From Bacillota bacterium (GTDB lineage: Bacteria; Bacillota; Clostridia; Lachnospirales; Lachnospiraceae), in the NCBI GenBank assembly GCA_023442465.1, contig JAEZZQ010000043.1, positions 248,001 through 312,000 on the forward strand: DNA of 64,000 nt, written 5' to 3'. Under the pieces are notes generated by a model. That model saw nothing but the letters and a program-made list of their open reading frames with translations. It was not told where the DNA came from and ran no database searches. Shown piece after piece: positions 7,671 through 15,754 of the stretch. Both the position numbers and the translations under genes were made by a program. Every line of letters begins with the position of its first letter. Position 1 is the first letter of the stretch.

Positions 7671-8675
7671 TTATTTCGCGTTTGATGCAGCCTTTTCAAC
7701 TACAGCGATAAAAGGACCTACATGTACGGTTACTGAGCTTACAAGATCAGCGTCCGCTGCATGGCCTTCACCATCAACTGCGATTCCGCTTACTTCAGAT
7801 GCAGTCTTTCCGATTACGAAGGAAGAGAAGCTATCTGCCTGCTCGAACCACTCTTTGCCGATAGAAGAAGCTGACTTCATTCCGTAAGCATCGCCAAGTT
7901 CCTGCTTTGTGGAAACTGCAGCAGTTAAATCAGAGGTAATTGCTCCGGTAGTATCGAAATTAACATTGCCCTGAGAAGCATCTACATAGCAGCTTGTGAT
8001 TTTACCATTAGCATCTGTCGTTACAACAGAGTACATGGAATACGCCTGAGCAAGACCTTCTGCATCAGCAGCTGCATCTGTGGAGCTGGACATTTGTGTA
8101 GTAGTTCCTAAGCCAAGTTTATCCGTGCTCTTTGCGCCCAGATCTTTTGCATTTGCTACTGCCTTATCAACTGCAGAAATGAAATCACCTACATGAATTG
8201 TTACAGAAGAAGTTAAATCTGCATCCGTAGGTACACCTTCTTCATTTACCGCAACACCCTTAACTTGATCTATAGTCTTTCCTACTGCATATGCTGCGAA
8301 AGCATCTGCCTGCTCAAACCACTCTTTGCCGATGGAAGAAGCTGCGCCCATGCCGTAATCAGTACCAAGTTCTTGTTTCGTCTGGAAAGTCGTAGAAGGA
8401 TCTGTTGTAAGCTTGCCTTCTGCGGAGAAATTAATCTTTGTCTGAGCTGCATCGATTTTACAAGCCAGAATTTTACCGTCTGTTCCAACGAGTACGGCTG
8501 CGATAATGGAATCCACTTCTGCCAATCCGTCTTCTTCCCCTGCCGGTGTCGATTTTGCGATAGATGTCGCAACTCCAAGTCCGGTTTTCGCTGCTTCTTC
8601 TTTTGTACCGCCACATGCGGTAAGTGTTCCTGCTACTAAAGTCATGCAGAGTAATAACGCTATTACTTTTTTCAT
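7671..8675 (-). CDS. pplA: Two-domain FMN-binding-type lipoprotein (PplA-like)
   Basis: Extracellular electron carrier candidate of 334 residues. The signal peptide ends at the lipobox TACGG, giving a membrane-anchored lipoprotein. Two tandem homologous domains follow (about 35-180 and 195-334), each with a TKQELG...YGM..ASSIGKEWFEQAD block and ending in DADL-[TV]-SSVT-[IV]-HV. PplA of Listeria also has two domains that ApbE flavinylates at a T/S-G-A-T/S motif. That motif is absent here; DADLxSSVT occupies the corresponding end of each domain. Context (ApbE, Ndh2, Eet genes) makes the role likely. GGAGG precedes the ATG. Confidence 0.75.
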   Translation of the reverse strand: MKKVIALLLCMTLVAGTLTACGGTKEEAAKTGLGVATSIAKSTPAGEEDGLAEVDSIIAAVLVGTDGKILACKIDAAQTKINFSAEGKLTTDPSTTFQTKQELGTDYGMGAASSIGKEWFEQADAFAAYAVGKTIDQVKGVAVNEEGVPTDADLTSSVTIHVGDFISAVDKAVANAKDLGAKSTDKLGLGTTTQMSSSTDAAADAEGLAQAYSMYSVVTTDANGKITSCYVDASQGNVNFDTTGAITSDLTAAVSTKQELGDAYGMKSASSIGKEWFEQADSFSSFVIGKTASEVSGIAVDGEGHAADADLVSSVTVHVGPFIAVVEKAASNAK

Positions 8676-8757
8676 ATTTTACCTCCATATAATGCCGTCT
8701 ATGCGGCTCTTTTTTTATTTCAATCCGGGCTATCCGGACGAATAACATAGTTATGTG

Positions 8758-9672
8758 TTACATGATCCTGTCGAGAATCACCGATAAGAAAACTGACAAA
8801 ATGCCGGCACCCATAATTAAAATGAAATTCATAATACTGACGCCGAAGGTTGTGGCCTTTTCCTGTTTCTTAAAAAACTTATTGATATTTTTCTGTACAG
8901 GTACGATCGTAAGAAGGGAAATCAAAACCACCGGGGAAAGGATTCCGAATACCACCAGTAAAATCGCAGCGGCATAAGTCATATAATAAAGTCCTGCAAA
9001 AAGATATAAGGCCGTCTTCTTCCCGATATAATAGGGCAGAGTATATCTCTTTACCGTAATATCCTTCTCCAAATCGCAGATATTGTTCGCCAGCATCACA
9101 TTTGCCGTTACCGCAAAGGGCGTAATGGAAAAAAGAAGCAAGGTCAGCACCGGAACCACCTGTACGGATAAGGATACTGTCTCAAAGCTCAGACTGTAGG
9201 TCATGAACGTTCCTTTCGGCATATTGATATACATCAATATAAAAGGGATTATCGCTCCGTAAAAGAAACCGGATACTACCTCTCCGAGAGGCATCCTTGA
9301 AATAGGCAGAGGCCCATAGGTATAAAGCACTCCGCATACAAAACAGATGCCGCCGATAACAAGAATTACCAAATCGGTGCTGTATGCCAGATATAATCCG
9401 AAGGCCGTACTGATTCCAAACAGCGCATAAATAATCAAAAGTGCATTCCGTCTTTCAAAAGGAAGGATCTGACCGTTATCCTTGGAATCGATATAATTAT
9501 TGATTGCCGTAGTCGTCAAATCAAAGAAAAACATTCCCGCAAAAAATACGAGAGTCTTTCCCCACTGTATATCCTGCCGCTGATACAGGAGAAACCCTAT
9601 CGTCAGCATAAATGTAAATGTGCTCGTAATCTTAGTTTTGATTTCTATATAGATAAAAAGTTTCCCAAGCAA
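8758..9672 (-). CDS. dmkA: UbiA-family prenyltransferase (DHNA polyprenyltransferase, demethylmenaquinone synthesis)
   Basis: Membrane prenyltransferase of 304 residues that would join 1,4-dihydroxy-2-naphthoate to a polyprenyl chain. The first Asp-rich motif of the UbiA family is seen as NNYIDSKDN, and the second region contains YTYGPLPISRMPLGEV; eight to nine hydrophobic segments are visible. The start is a TTG at 9672 with GGGGAAG five bases upstream. Upstream in the operon is the polyprenyl synthase that would supply its lipid substrate. No menaquinone methyltransferase is nearby, which fits a demethylmenaquinone product as in the Listeria electron-transfer locus. Confidence 0.82.
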   Translation of the reverse strand: MLGKLFIYIEIKTKITSTFTFMLTIGFLLYQRQDIQWGKTLVFFAGMFFFDLTTTAINNYIDSKDNGQILPFERRNALLIIYALFGISTAFGLYLAYSTDLVILVIGGICFVCGVLYTYGPLPISRMPLGEVVSGFFYGAIIPFILMYINMPKGTFMTYSLSFETVSLSVQVVPVLTLLLFSITPFAVTANVMLANNICDLEKDITVKRYTLPYYIGKKTALYLFAGLYYMTYAAAILLVVFGILSPVVLISLLTIVPVQKNINKFFKKQEKATTFGVSIMNFILIMGAGILSVFLSVILDRIM

Positions 9673-9694
9673 TTGTTCTTCCCCGTCCCCATAT

Positions 9695-10657
9695 CTACGC
9701 TTTGATTCCTGCGGCTTTTTTTACAATCGCAGCTACTTTCTCGCGTTTTTCCTCAGTTACATCCAACTTGTCAATATACCGCTTTGCCTTTTTATAATAC
9801 CGTTCGATCATCTCTTTGGTGTAATCCAGACCGCCGGCTTCTTCCACTGCCCGGTTGATGTCCGCCCTGACAATTTCACCTGCCTCAGCCTTCTTCCTGA
9901 AATCGGGCCGTTTCTCCAAAGCGCGAATCAGAGGGAGCGTAACGACTCCCTGCTCATAATCGGACTGAACCGGCTTCTTCGCCTCTTCTATCGTCTTATC
10001 GAAATCCAGACAGTCATCCCTTAGCTGAAAAATCAAGCCGGTATAATTTCCGATTTTCTTATATTTCTTGATATCCTCCGCAGCGCTGCCGCCTAAAACG
10101 GCCCCCGCGAAGAAGGACGCTTCAAAGAGAGCAGCCGTTTTGCCGGATATAATTCTTATATATTCGAATACTGTCAGATTCAGATTCTTATTGTTAATGT
10201 GCTGTAACAGCTCTCCCAGACACAGCCTGCTTATATAGTCGGGCAGATCGATGTCCGTATATTCTTTTCTGTCGGGAATAGCCGCGAGCATTTTAAGCGC
10301 AAGGCTCAGAAGGTAATCCCCGCAAATGACTGCGGTGCGTTTCCCATATTTTTTCTGAAGGGTCTCCTGACCTCTTCGCAGGTCTGCATTATCGATAATA
10401 TCATCATGGACGAGAGACGCCAGATGAACGATTTCGATTGCAGCGGCGGCGTACACCGCCCCCGGAGCAATTTTGCCTTCTCCGTCCCCGGCACAGATCA
10501 GTACGGAAACCGCACGAATCATTTTCCCCTGAGAAGCGGATAAATGAGTCAAATATTCGTTGATTATGCGGGGTGATCGGGTCAGGGCCTTCTGAATCTC
10601 TTCTTTTACAAGCTCATAGGCTTCCTCATATGTCAATTTCTCCATCGCTTCACCCAT
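9695..10657 (-). CDS. dmkB: Polyprenyl diphosphate synthase
   Basis: Trans-isoprenyl diphosphate synthase of 320 residues that elongates allylic diphosphates with IPP. The first Asp-rich motif is LVHDDIIDNADLRRG and the second is FQLRDDCLDFD. It probably makes the side chain for the adjacent UbiA prenyltransferase, as DmkB does in Listeria. The gene starts a few bases after the ndh2 stop, and an ATG at 10645 is an alternative start. Chain length cannot be predicted confidently. Confidence 0.85.
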   Translation of the reverse strand: MGEAMEKLTYEEAYELVKEEIQKALTRSPRIINEYLTHLSASQGKMIRAVSVLICAGDGEGKIAPGAVYAAAAIEIVHLASLVHDDIIDNADLRRGQETLQKKYGKRTAVICGDYLLSLALKMLAAIPDRKEYTDIDLPDYISRLCLGELLQHINNKNLNLTVFEYIRIISGKTAALFEASFFAGAVLGGSAAEDIKKYKKIGNYTGLIFQLRDDCLDFDKTIEEAKKPVQSDYEQGVVTLPLIRALEKRPDFRKKAEAGEIVRADINRAVEEAGGLDYTKEMIERYYKKAKRYIDKLDVTEEKREKVAAIVKKAAGIKA

Positions 10658-10663
10658 ATCTTA

Positions 10664-12715
10664 TTAATCCTGATACAGATATAGTTTCCGGATCAACGGT
10701 ATTTTCTTCCAAAGCTTCTTCAACGCCGGCATTGCATAGTAATCGAGTCCCAGCGTCCTTCCTGCTCCGATCAGTACGGCAATACCCGCAAAGATCATCC
10801 AGAAGGTTCCAAGATACAATCCTGTAGTGCATACGAACATGAACTGTAACACCAGAGAAACTGCCGCTGCGGGAGAGGTGAAGAGTCCGCCCATCAGCGC
10901 AAGGCCGATTAAAATTTCTGCTATGACGATAAATATCTGCATCGCCATCTGTACCCAGTTATAAGGAAGAATCCACGTATCTACGAACCAGTTCATAAGC
11001 GGAACATTCAGCTTGAATGCCAAGTCGCTCAAGGTCGAAGATGCCAGTTCCGTTCCACTGACAAATACCATTCGGAAAAGTCCCAAAATATTCCAGTTGA
11101 ATATCACATGTCCTGCAGAAACTGCCGTTGCCGCTGCTGCACCCGTCGCTGCACTCACCGCATCTGCTGCTGCCGCTACTGTGCCCGTCGCCGCACTTAC
11201 CGTATCGGCTGCCGCTGCTGCTCCTGCTGCCGCAGTAGTTGCCGAGCTTACCGCATCTGCCGCTGCCGCACTGCCGGGATTCAATATACTTTCATACCAT
11301 GCGCTGGCACCGCCGAAAAAGCCCTGAAGCTTCGGCTCCTTGAACCAACCCTCTACCACCTTCATAATTCCCTCGAACAGCCATACCGCACCGAGCCAGA
11401 ACCTCAATGGAACGAGAAGGAAGCTGGGCGTTCTGTTGGAGAAGTGTCCGCCTACAAAGCTTCTGCAGTCGCGTACTGTGAAAAATTCATGTTTTACATA
11501 GCTGAATATCTTATTCCATCCCAATACCTGAATGAAATAAACGATATTGATAAAGTGCTTCGCAAACATCGCAAGGAACGAAGGAAGGCTGAAGAAATGA
11601 CCCGGAAGTCCTACATGAGCCGCTCCATAACGTCCTCCTACACAAACCATTACGCCGTGAAAGGCCGGCTTATATTCTTCCATCTCGCCTTTTGCCGTAA
11701 TTGCACTGACGATGTTGTGAGCTGCCGTATCCGCACTCTGTTCCGCGTTCTCTACCATCTGAGGCACGGACAACTCTTGTCCTTCGGGAACGAAGTACAT
11801 ATTATCTCCGATAACATATACCGATTCGTCCTTGGTGGAACGCAAGTATTTATCTACCGGAATGCGTCCTCCTCTTTGCTTTTCCAAGACGTCGGCCGAA
11901 GCTGCCGCAATGGTGCTGCTCTGGATTCCTGCTCCCCAGATTACCGTTCCTACTTTCTTCGTAACCTCATTGCCGCCGCATTTATACTCGATAGTGTCCT
12001 CAGTAACACGGGTCACACTGGCATTCATACAAAGCTCGATGCCCATTTTATTCATTCTCTTAGCGACCTTAGCGGATAACTTTTCAGGAAGGTTTGGAAT
12101 AGGTCTGCTCAAACCGTCCACGTTTACCATGGTCACTTCGTCTCTGTCAATTTCATATTTTTCACAGAGGATAGGAACATATTCCGCAAGCTCTCCTACC
12201 ATCTCCACGCCGGTAAAGCCCGCACCGATGACATAGAAAGTCAACAGCCGTTTTCTTTCCTCGTCATCTCTCTCTGCTGCCGCTTTGCGGAAAATATTGA
12301 GAATATGGTCTTTCAGCAATATAGCGTCTTCATAAGACCAGAGCTTGAAGGTAAATTCCTCAGCTCCGGGAACCCCGTAAAATGTCGGTCTGGAACCGGA
12401 TGCTATTACCAGATAATCATATTCATAAGAGGCTTCTTCGCCCTTTACCGTCTTCGCCGCAAAATCAACTTCCGTTACGGTGTCCAGCTTCACATTCACT
12501 TTTCTTCCTGCAAACACCTTTTTCAAGCTGATTTTAATACTGTCTTCGTCCACTCTGCCCGCAGCCACCTCGTGCAGCTCTGTGAGCATTGTATGGAAGG
12601 GGTTCTTATCGATAATGGTTATTTCCACATCTCCCTGTTTTTTAAGTCTCTTTGCGAGCTTCTTCGCTGTCAGGATGCCGGCATAGCCTGCTCCTATAAT
12701 TACTACTTTCTTCAT
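10664..12715 (-). CDS. ndh2: Type II NADH dehydrogenase with C-terminal DoxX-like membrane domain
   Basis: First gene of the electron-transfer operon; it would move electrons from NADH to membrane quinone. AAGGAG followed by ATG at 12715 gives 683 residues, and this is preferred over an upstream ATG at 12766. The FAD motif VIIGAGYAG is at about 4-12 and the NAD motif VIGAGFTGVEMVGELAE is near 160-180. The C-terminal third is membrane-embedded (FWLGAVWLFEGIMKVVEG; MQIFIVIAEILIGLALMGG) and DoxX-like. Ordinary NDH-2 has about 400 residues; Ndh2 of Listeria-type loci also carries a membrane extension. An Ala/Thr-rich repeated segment (about 477-534) interrupts the membrane domain. Confidence 0.88.
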   Translation of the reverse strand: MKKVVIIGAGYAGILTAKKLAKRLKKQGDVEITIIDKNPFHTMLTELHEVAAGRVDEDSIKISLKKVFAGRKVNVKLDTVTEVDFAAKTVKGEEASYEYDYLVIASGSRPTFYGVPGAEEFTFKLWSYEDAILLKDHILNIFRKAAAERDDEERKRLLTFYVIGAGFTGVEMVGELAEYVPILCEKYEIDRDEVTMVNVDGLSRPIPNLPEKLSAKVAKRMNKMGIELCMNASVTRVTEDTIEYKCGGNEVTKKVGTVIWGAGIQSSTIAAASADVLEKQRGGRIPVDKYLRSTKDESVYVIGDNMYFVPEGQELSVPQMVENAEQSADTAAHNIVSAITAKGEMEEYKPAFHGVMVCVGGRYGAAHVGLPGHFFSLPSFLAMFAKHFINIVYFIQVLGWNKIFSYVKHEFFTVRDCRSFVGGHFSNRTPSFLLVPLRFWLGAVWLFEGIMKVVEGWFKEPKLQGFFGGASAWYESILNPGSAAAADAVSSATTAAAGAAAAADTVSAATGTVAAAADAVSAATGAAAATAVSAGHVIFNWNILGLFRMVFVSGTELASSTLSDLAFKLNVPLMNWFVDTWILPYNWVQMAMQIFIVIAEILIGLALMGGLFTSPAAAVSLVLQFMFVCTTGLYLGTFWMIFAGIAVLIGAGRTLGLDYYAMPALKKLWKKIPLIRKLYLYQD
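11112..11283. repeat. Internal Ala-rich repeat within ndh2
   Basis: Degenerate repeats of about 42 bp encode three to four copies of a 14-residue unit, AAADxVSxATGxxA. The unit falls between two predicted membrane segments of Ndh2. Codons vary between units, so the repeat is not a very recent duplication. Confidence 0.7.
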
Positions 12716-13088
12716 CGCTTCTTCTCCTTGGGTATCCCGTAGGTCGATATCCAGACTCCTTTTCATCCATTAATAAAATAACGTGAAATGCCGTGAAATT
12801 TTTAACAAATCGAATCGCAATAACCAAATTGCAGCAATCGGATTATAACACTCTAATTGTTTGCAAAACATTTCACTTTCTTGTATAATAAATATAGACA
12901 TAAAATTGCACTATCTATATATAATAAAGGATGGAATCCAGATTCACAAGAAGGTACTTTAAAGTACCTTAGTATCATTTAGTATACCATTCCCTGACAG
13001 GAAATTATACCTTATTTGTATACCTAATTTCATTATAATTATACTATATTTCCAAGTATTGGGAAAGTGGAAAGGTGTTGACATATTC
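12716..13088. promoter_or_regulatory. Divergent promoter region of the electron-transfer operon and hxlR
   Basis: A -10-like TATAAT on the minus strand (12842-12847) points toward ndh2. The region also holds a perfect 20-bp palindrome at 12951-12970 and two GTATACC motifs (12982 and 13018), all suited to a dimeric regulator such as the divergently encoded HxlR protein. The -35 element is not clear. Confidence 0.5.
12951..12970. promoter_or_regulatory. Perfect 20-bp palindrome, putative HxlR operator
   Basis: AAGGTACTTTAAAGTACCTT is a perfect inverted repeat between hxlR and ndh2. GTATACC motifs follow at 12982 and 13018. HxlR-type winged-helix dimers bind such symmetrical sites. Confidence 0.55.
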
Positions 13089-13505
13089 ATGGAAACAAAC
13101 GAAAAAAAACACGAGAACTGCTTTATGAGAGAAACCTGCTTAAAAGACGATTTATGCCCTATGGTTCTGGCTCATAAACTGCTTTCCGGCAAACGAAAAA
13201 TCATGATCTTATGGTTTCTCAGCAACAAGGTACTACGTTACAACGAAATATTAAAGCGTATGCCCGACGTTACCCAGAAGATGCTTACCAAACAGCTTCG
13301 GAGCCTGGAAGACGATCACTTAATCATGAGGCACGTATATCCTACCGTTCCTCCTAAAGTAGAATATGAAATTACGGATATCGGAAAGCGAATCATTCCT
13401 ATTTTGGAACTCATGCACCACTTCGGCGCTTCGTATATAGAAACGTTCCGTGACGAACTGAATGCCCGCAAGAACGCGCAAGAACCCCCTGAGATCTGCA
13501 ATTAA
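13089..13505 (+). CDS. HxlR-family transcriptional regulator
   Basis: Winged-helix regulator of 138 residues from ATG 13089; an in-frame TTG at 13059 lacks a ribosome binding site. The HxlR domain is complete: CPMVLAHKLLSGKRKIMILWFL...LRYNEILKRMPDVTQKMLTKQLRSLEDDHLIMRHVYPTVPPKVEYEITDIGK. Three cysteines lie in the first 25 residues (C11, C17, C23). Related regulators such as YodB and HypR use N-terminal cysteines to sense quinones or oxidants. Divergent from the quinone-dependent electron-transfer operon, it is a plausible redox switch for it; this is inference. Confidence 0.85.
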   Translation: METNEKKHENCFMRETCLKDDLCPMVLAHKLLSGKRKIMILWFLSNKVLRYNEILKRMPDVTQKMLTKQLRSLEDDHLIMRHVYPTVPPKVEYEITDIGKRIIPILELMHHFGASYIETFRDELNARKNAQEPPEICN

Positions 13506-13524
13506 ATAAATAAAACAGCTAAAT

Positions 13525-13563
13525 ACTGCCCGCGCGCCGCATACAAGGCAGCGCACAGGCAGT
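13525..13563. terminator. Bidirectional terminator between hxlR and rpiR-type gene
   Basis: ACTGCC...GGCAGT arms with GC-rich inner pairing (GCGC/GCGC) lie between the convergent stops. A T-tract follows on the plus strand and TTTAGCTGTTTTATTT follows on the minus strand. Confidence 0.7.
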
Positions 13564-13596
13564 TACTTTTCCCAATTTATTCTATTTCAACAAATT

Positions 13597-14433
13597 CTAT
13601 AACTTGTATTCCATCAATATAACTTCCGGCTTATCCGCATTCGTTTCCTGAATCTTTTCCCAGTTCATTACAAATTCCAGCAATGCATCAATGGTCGCCA
13701 TCTCTTTCAAATGTTCATAATTCTTATAAAAACCAAAAGTCTCCTTCTTAGCGTTGGATATCAGCGCATAATCGGAAAGCTGCGCGATGGGCGACTGCCT
13801 GTAGCCCGTAATCGCAATTACCTTAAGCCCCTTCTCCTTGCCCATTTCCACACCTTGAATCACCTGCTTCGATCTGCCCGACTGAGATATCGCTATGATA
13901 ATATCATCCTTCGTCGCAAGGTTCACATGATTCAAAAAATATTCCGGTGAGATTCCGTAGCTGCATTTCACACCTAATCTTCCCAGTCGGAATCCCATAT
14001 AGAGTGCTAACGGGGTCGTATTGCCCACAGCTATGACATGAGCCTCTCCGCAGGTCTTGATCAGATTCACGCATTCCATCACGTCCTGCTCATCCATGTT
14101 CTCACCGATAGCTAACATGGTATTGGCATAGTCTTGAAAAACTCTTCCTATCGCATTTCCTTCATTCTGTATGCCTTCACTGCTTTTATCGTCATCTCTT
14201 CCCACATCCTTGGCCAGCATCAGGCGGAATTGATAATAACCCTTATAGCCCAAATGAGAGCACATTCTGACTACCGTCGCGTCACTGACTCCGCTCACCT
14301 TCGCCAGCTCGGAAACCGTAGCGTTTACCGTCTCTTGCGGATATTCCAAGACATAATCCGCCACTTTTCTTTCAGCAGAAAATATTTTTTCGTAATTATC
14401 TCTTATTACATCCAATACAGGTCTGTCTAACAT
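13597..14433 (-). CDS. RpiR/MurR-family transcriptional regulator
   Basis: Sugar-phosphate-sensing regulator of 278 residues. The N-terminal HTH_6 domain is seen as ATVSELAKVSGVSDATVVRMCSHLGYKGYYQFRLML, and the C-terminal SIS domain has the GNTTPLALYMGFRLGRLGVKCS and AISQSGRSKQVIQGVEMGKEKGLKVIAITG segments. AAAGGGG nine bases before ATG 14433 fixes the start; longer upstream extensions lack one. It is the last gene of a nine-gene sugar operon and probably senses a phosphorylated intermediate of that pathway. A palindrome of TTTCATGAAA type at the operon promoter (23957-23992) is a candidate target. Confidence 0.88.
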   Translation of the reverse strand: MLDRPVLDVIRDNYEKIFSAERKVADYVLEYPQETVNATVSELAKVSGVSDATVVRMCSHLGYKGYYQFRLMLAKDVGRDDDKSSEGIQNEGNAIGRVFQDYANTMLAIGENMDEQDVMECVNLIKTCGEAHVIAVGNTTPLALYMGFRLGRLGVKCSYGISPEYFLNHVNLATKDDIIIAISQSGRSKQVIQGVEMGKEKGLKVIAITGYRQSPIAQLSDYALISNAKKETFGFYKNYEHLKEMATIDALLEFVMNWEKIQETNADKPEVILMEYKL

Positions 14434-14521
14434 CGCTTTTATCCCCTTTCTGGTTGTCTTTTCTATTTTGCCTCTTTTTTCCTTTATTTTCAATCTTTTC
14501 CCGCAAATATATTATTTTTTT

Positions 14522-14658
14522 GTTACAGTTTTGCCTCCATACCGTGAAGCCAGAATTGCATACCTATGCAATTTTGTAAGATTACAAGCGCCAAAATGCA
14601 GTTTTATCGCATTTTTCGTGCATACATGCTGCCGTTTAGCCGGAGACTGAACTGTAAC
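14522..14658. mobile_element. Family 2 repeat element, copy 1
   Basis: A 137-bp unit beginning GTTACAGTT and ending GAACTGTAAC, inverted ends related to those of family 1. Internally ATTGCATA/TATGCAAT and GCATACATGC hairpins are visible. A second copy of the same length and orientation is at 57695-57833. It provides the last seven codons and the stop of the PTS IIC gene and lies ahead of the RpiR gene. Confidence 0.75.
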
Positions 14659-15754
14659 TTTTTCTATGACCGAGCAGCATAACAAAGAGTGCAACAGAAA
14701 AAGAAATGACTCCTGCCACTGCAGCCTCTATTAAATTACCCGGATCCTTGTCGCTTTGAAATATCAAAATAGAGAACACCGTAGGGAACGCGTAGACGTA
14801 TGTATGAATCGTCACAAGCCCCTGATAAATTCCTCCTGCTGCTCCTCCTGCCACCGCCGCCAGCAAAGCGATCTTGTCCGTCAGGCAGATGCCGTATAAG
14901 ACCGGCTCCGTAGTCCCCGTGAAGGTTACGGTAACCAGTACTGCCAGCACCGAACTTCTCTTCTCCTTTTCCTTGCTGTTTAACATCGTAACGAGAGTGA
15001 CTGCCATAAGTGACATGGTAAGCATAAAATAACCGACCATAAAGCCGCTCTCTTCACCGAAGGCTCCTAAATTCTGAATGACCAGGCTGACGAACACCCA
15101 GTGAGCTCCTACCATAATCTGCAAAGGAGCAGTGGCACCGAATATCGCCCATGCAAGAACCGGGATGTTGACCTGAAGCCACGAGATTCCTGCAAGTGCG
15201 CCCTGGCTGACCACATCCACCAGAGGCCCTGCCACAAGCATTCCTGCAAGCGCCGTAATCAGTATGAGCAAAAAGCGCAGAAATATATCTCTAAGCACAC
15301 CTTTTAGCCACTTTTCCAACGCCCTCTCAAAGACACTCATCAAATAAATCAAAACAATGATGGGAAATACCGTATAGGCATAAGTCATCCGATAGACCGG
15401 AATTCCCATGAAAAGCACGCTGTTTTCCTGCTCCATCAGCTTGATGAAGCTTGGAAGCAGCAGCGTTCCTGCCGCCGCCATGGCACTGACCACATCTGCC
15501 TCGAAGTGCTTCCCTGCCGTATAAGCCACGATGAGAGGAAGAAAATAAAAGGGGGCGCTGCTGATAGCTTCCAGAATCACCTTCGTATCCGGGAAGGCTT
15601 GTATCAGAGGTGTGTATCCCAGAAGCAAAACTCCCAGCTTCAGCAGCCCTCCTGCCACCAACACCGGTATCACGGGCAGCATGCAGGATGAAATATGGTA
15701 TAGCATTCTATCTAAATAATTTTTCTTTTTCGTTTGTCCTTTATCTTTTTTCAT
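14636..15754 (-). CDS. Stand-alone PTS IIC component (glucose/beta-glucoside superfamily)
   Basis: Membrane permease domain of a phosphotransferase system, about 372 residues. It begins with LDRMLYHISSCMLPVIPVLVAGGLLK, the usual start of IIC-Bgl domains, and contains the signature TFTGTTEPVLYGICL. About ten hydrophobic segments are visible. Normal family members are fused to IIB (and IIA) domains; neither is present here nor elsewhere in the window. It lies between the TPI-like and RpiR genes and overlaps the TPI-like stop by 14 bp. The final SYSSVSG residues are encoded by a family 2 repeat. Confidence 0.8.
   Translation of the reverse strand: MKKDKGQTKKKNYLDRMLYHISSCMLPVIPVLVAGGLLKLGVLLLGYTPLIQAFPDTKVILEAISSAPFYFLPLIVAYTAGKHFEADVVSAMAAAGTLLLPSFIKLMEQENSVLFMGIPVYRMTYAYTVFPIIVLIYLMSVFERALEKWLKGVLRDIFLRFLLILITALAGMLVAGPLVDVVSQGALAGISWLQVNIPVLAWAIFGATAPLQIMVGAHWVFVSLVIQNLGAFGEESGFMVGYFMLTMSLMAVTLVTMLNSKEKEKRSSVLAVLVTVTFTGTTEPVLYGICLTDKIALLAAVAGGAAGGIYQGLVTIHTYVYAFPTVFSILIFQSDKDPGNLIEAAVAGVISFSVALFVMLLGHRKSYSSVSG

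Noticed and set aside
11013..12079. Long plus-strand open frames opposite ndh2
   Set aside because: They are antisense to a well-supported gene, are Cys/Arg or Ala/Val-rich because of the repeat, and lack ribosome binding sites.
12951..12970. Treating the ACTTTAAAGT palindrome as another ROK operator
   Set aside because: The half-sites lack the 3-bp spacer of the sites at 26803 and 32155, and the position beside hxlR points to a different regulator.
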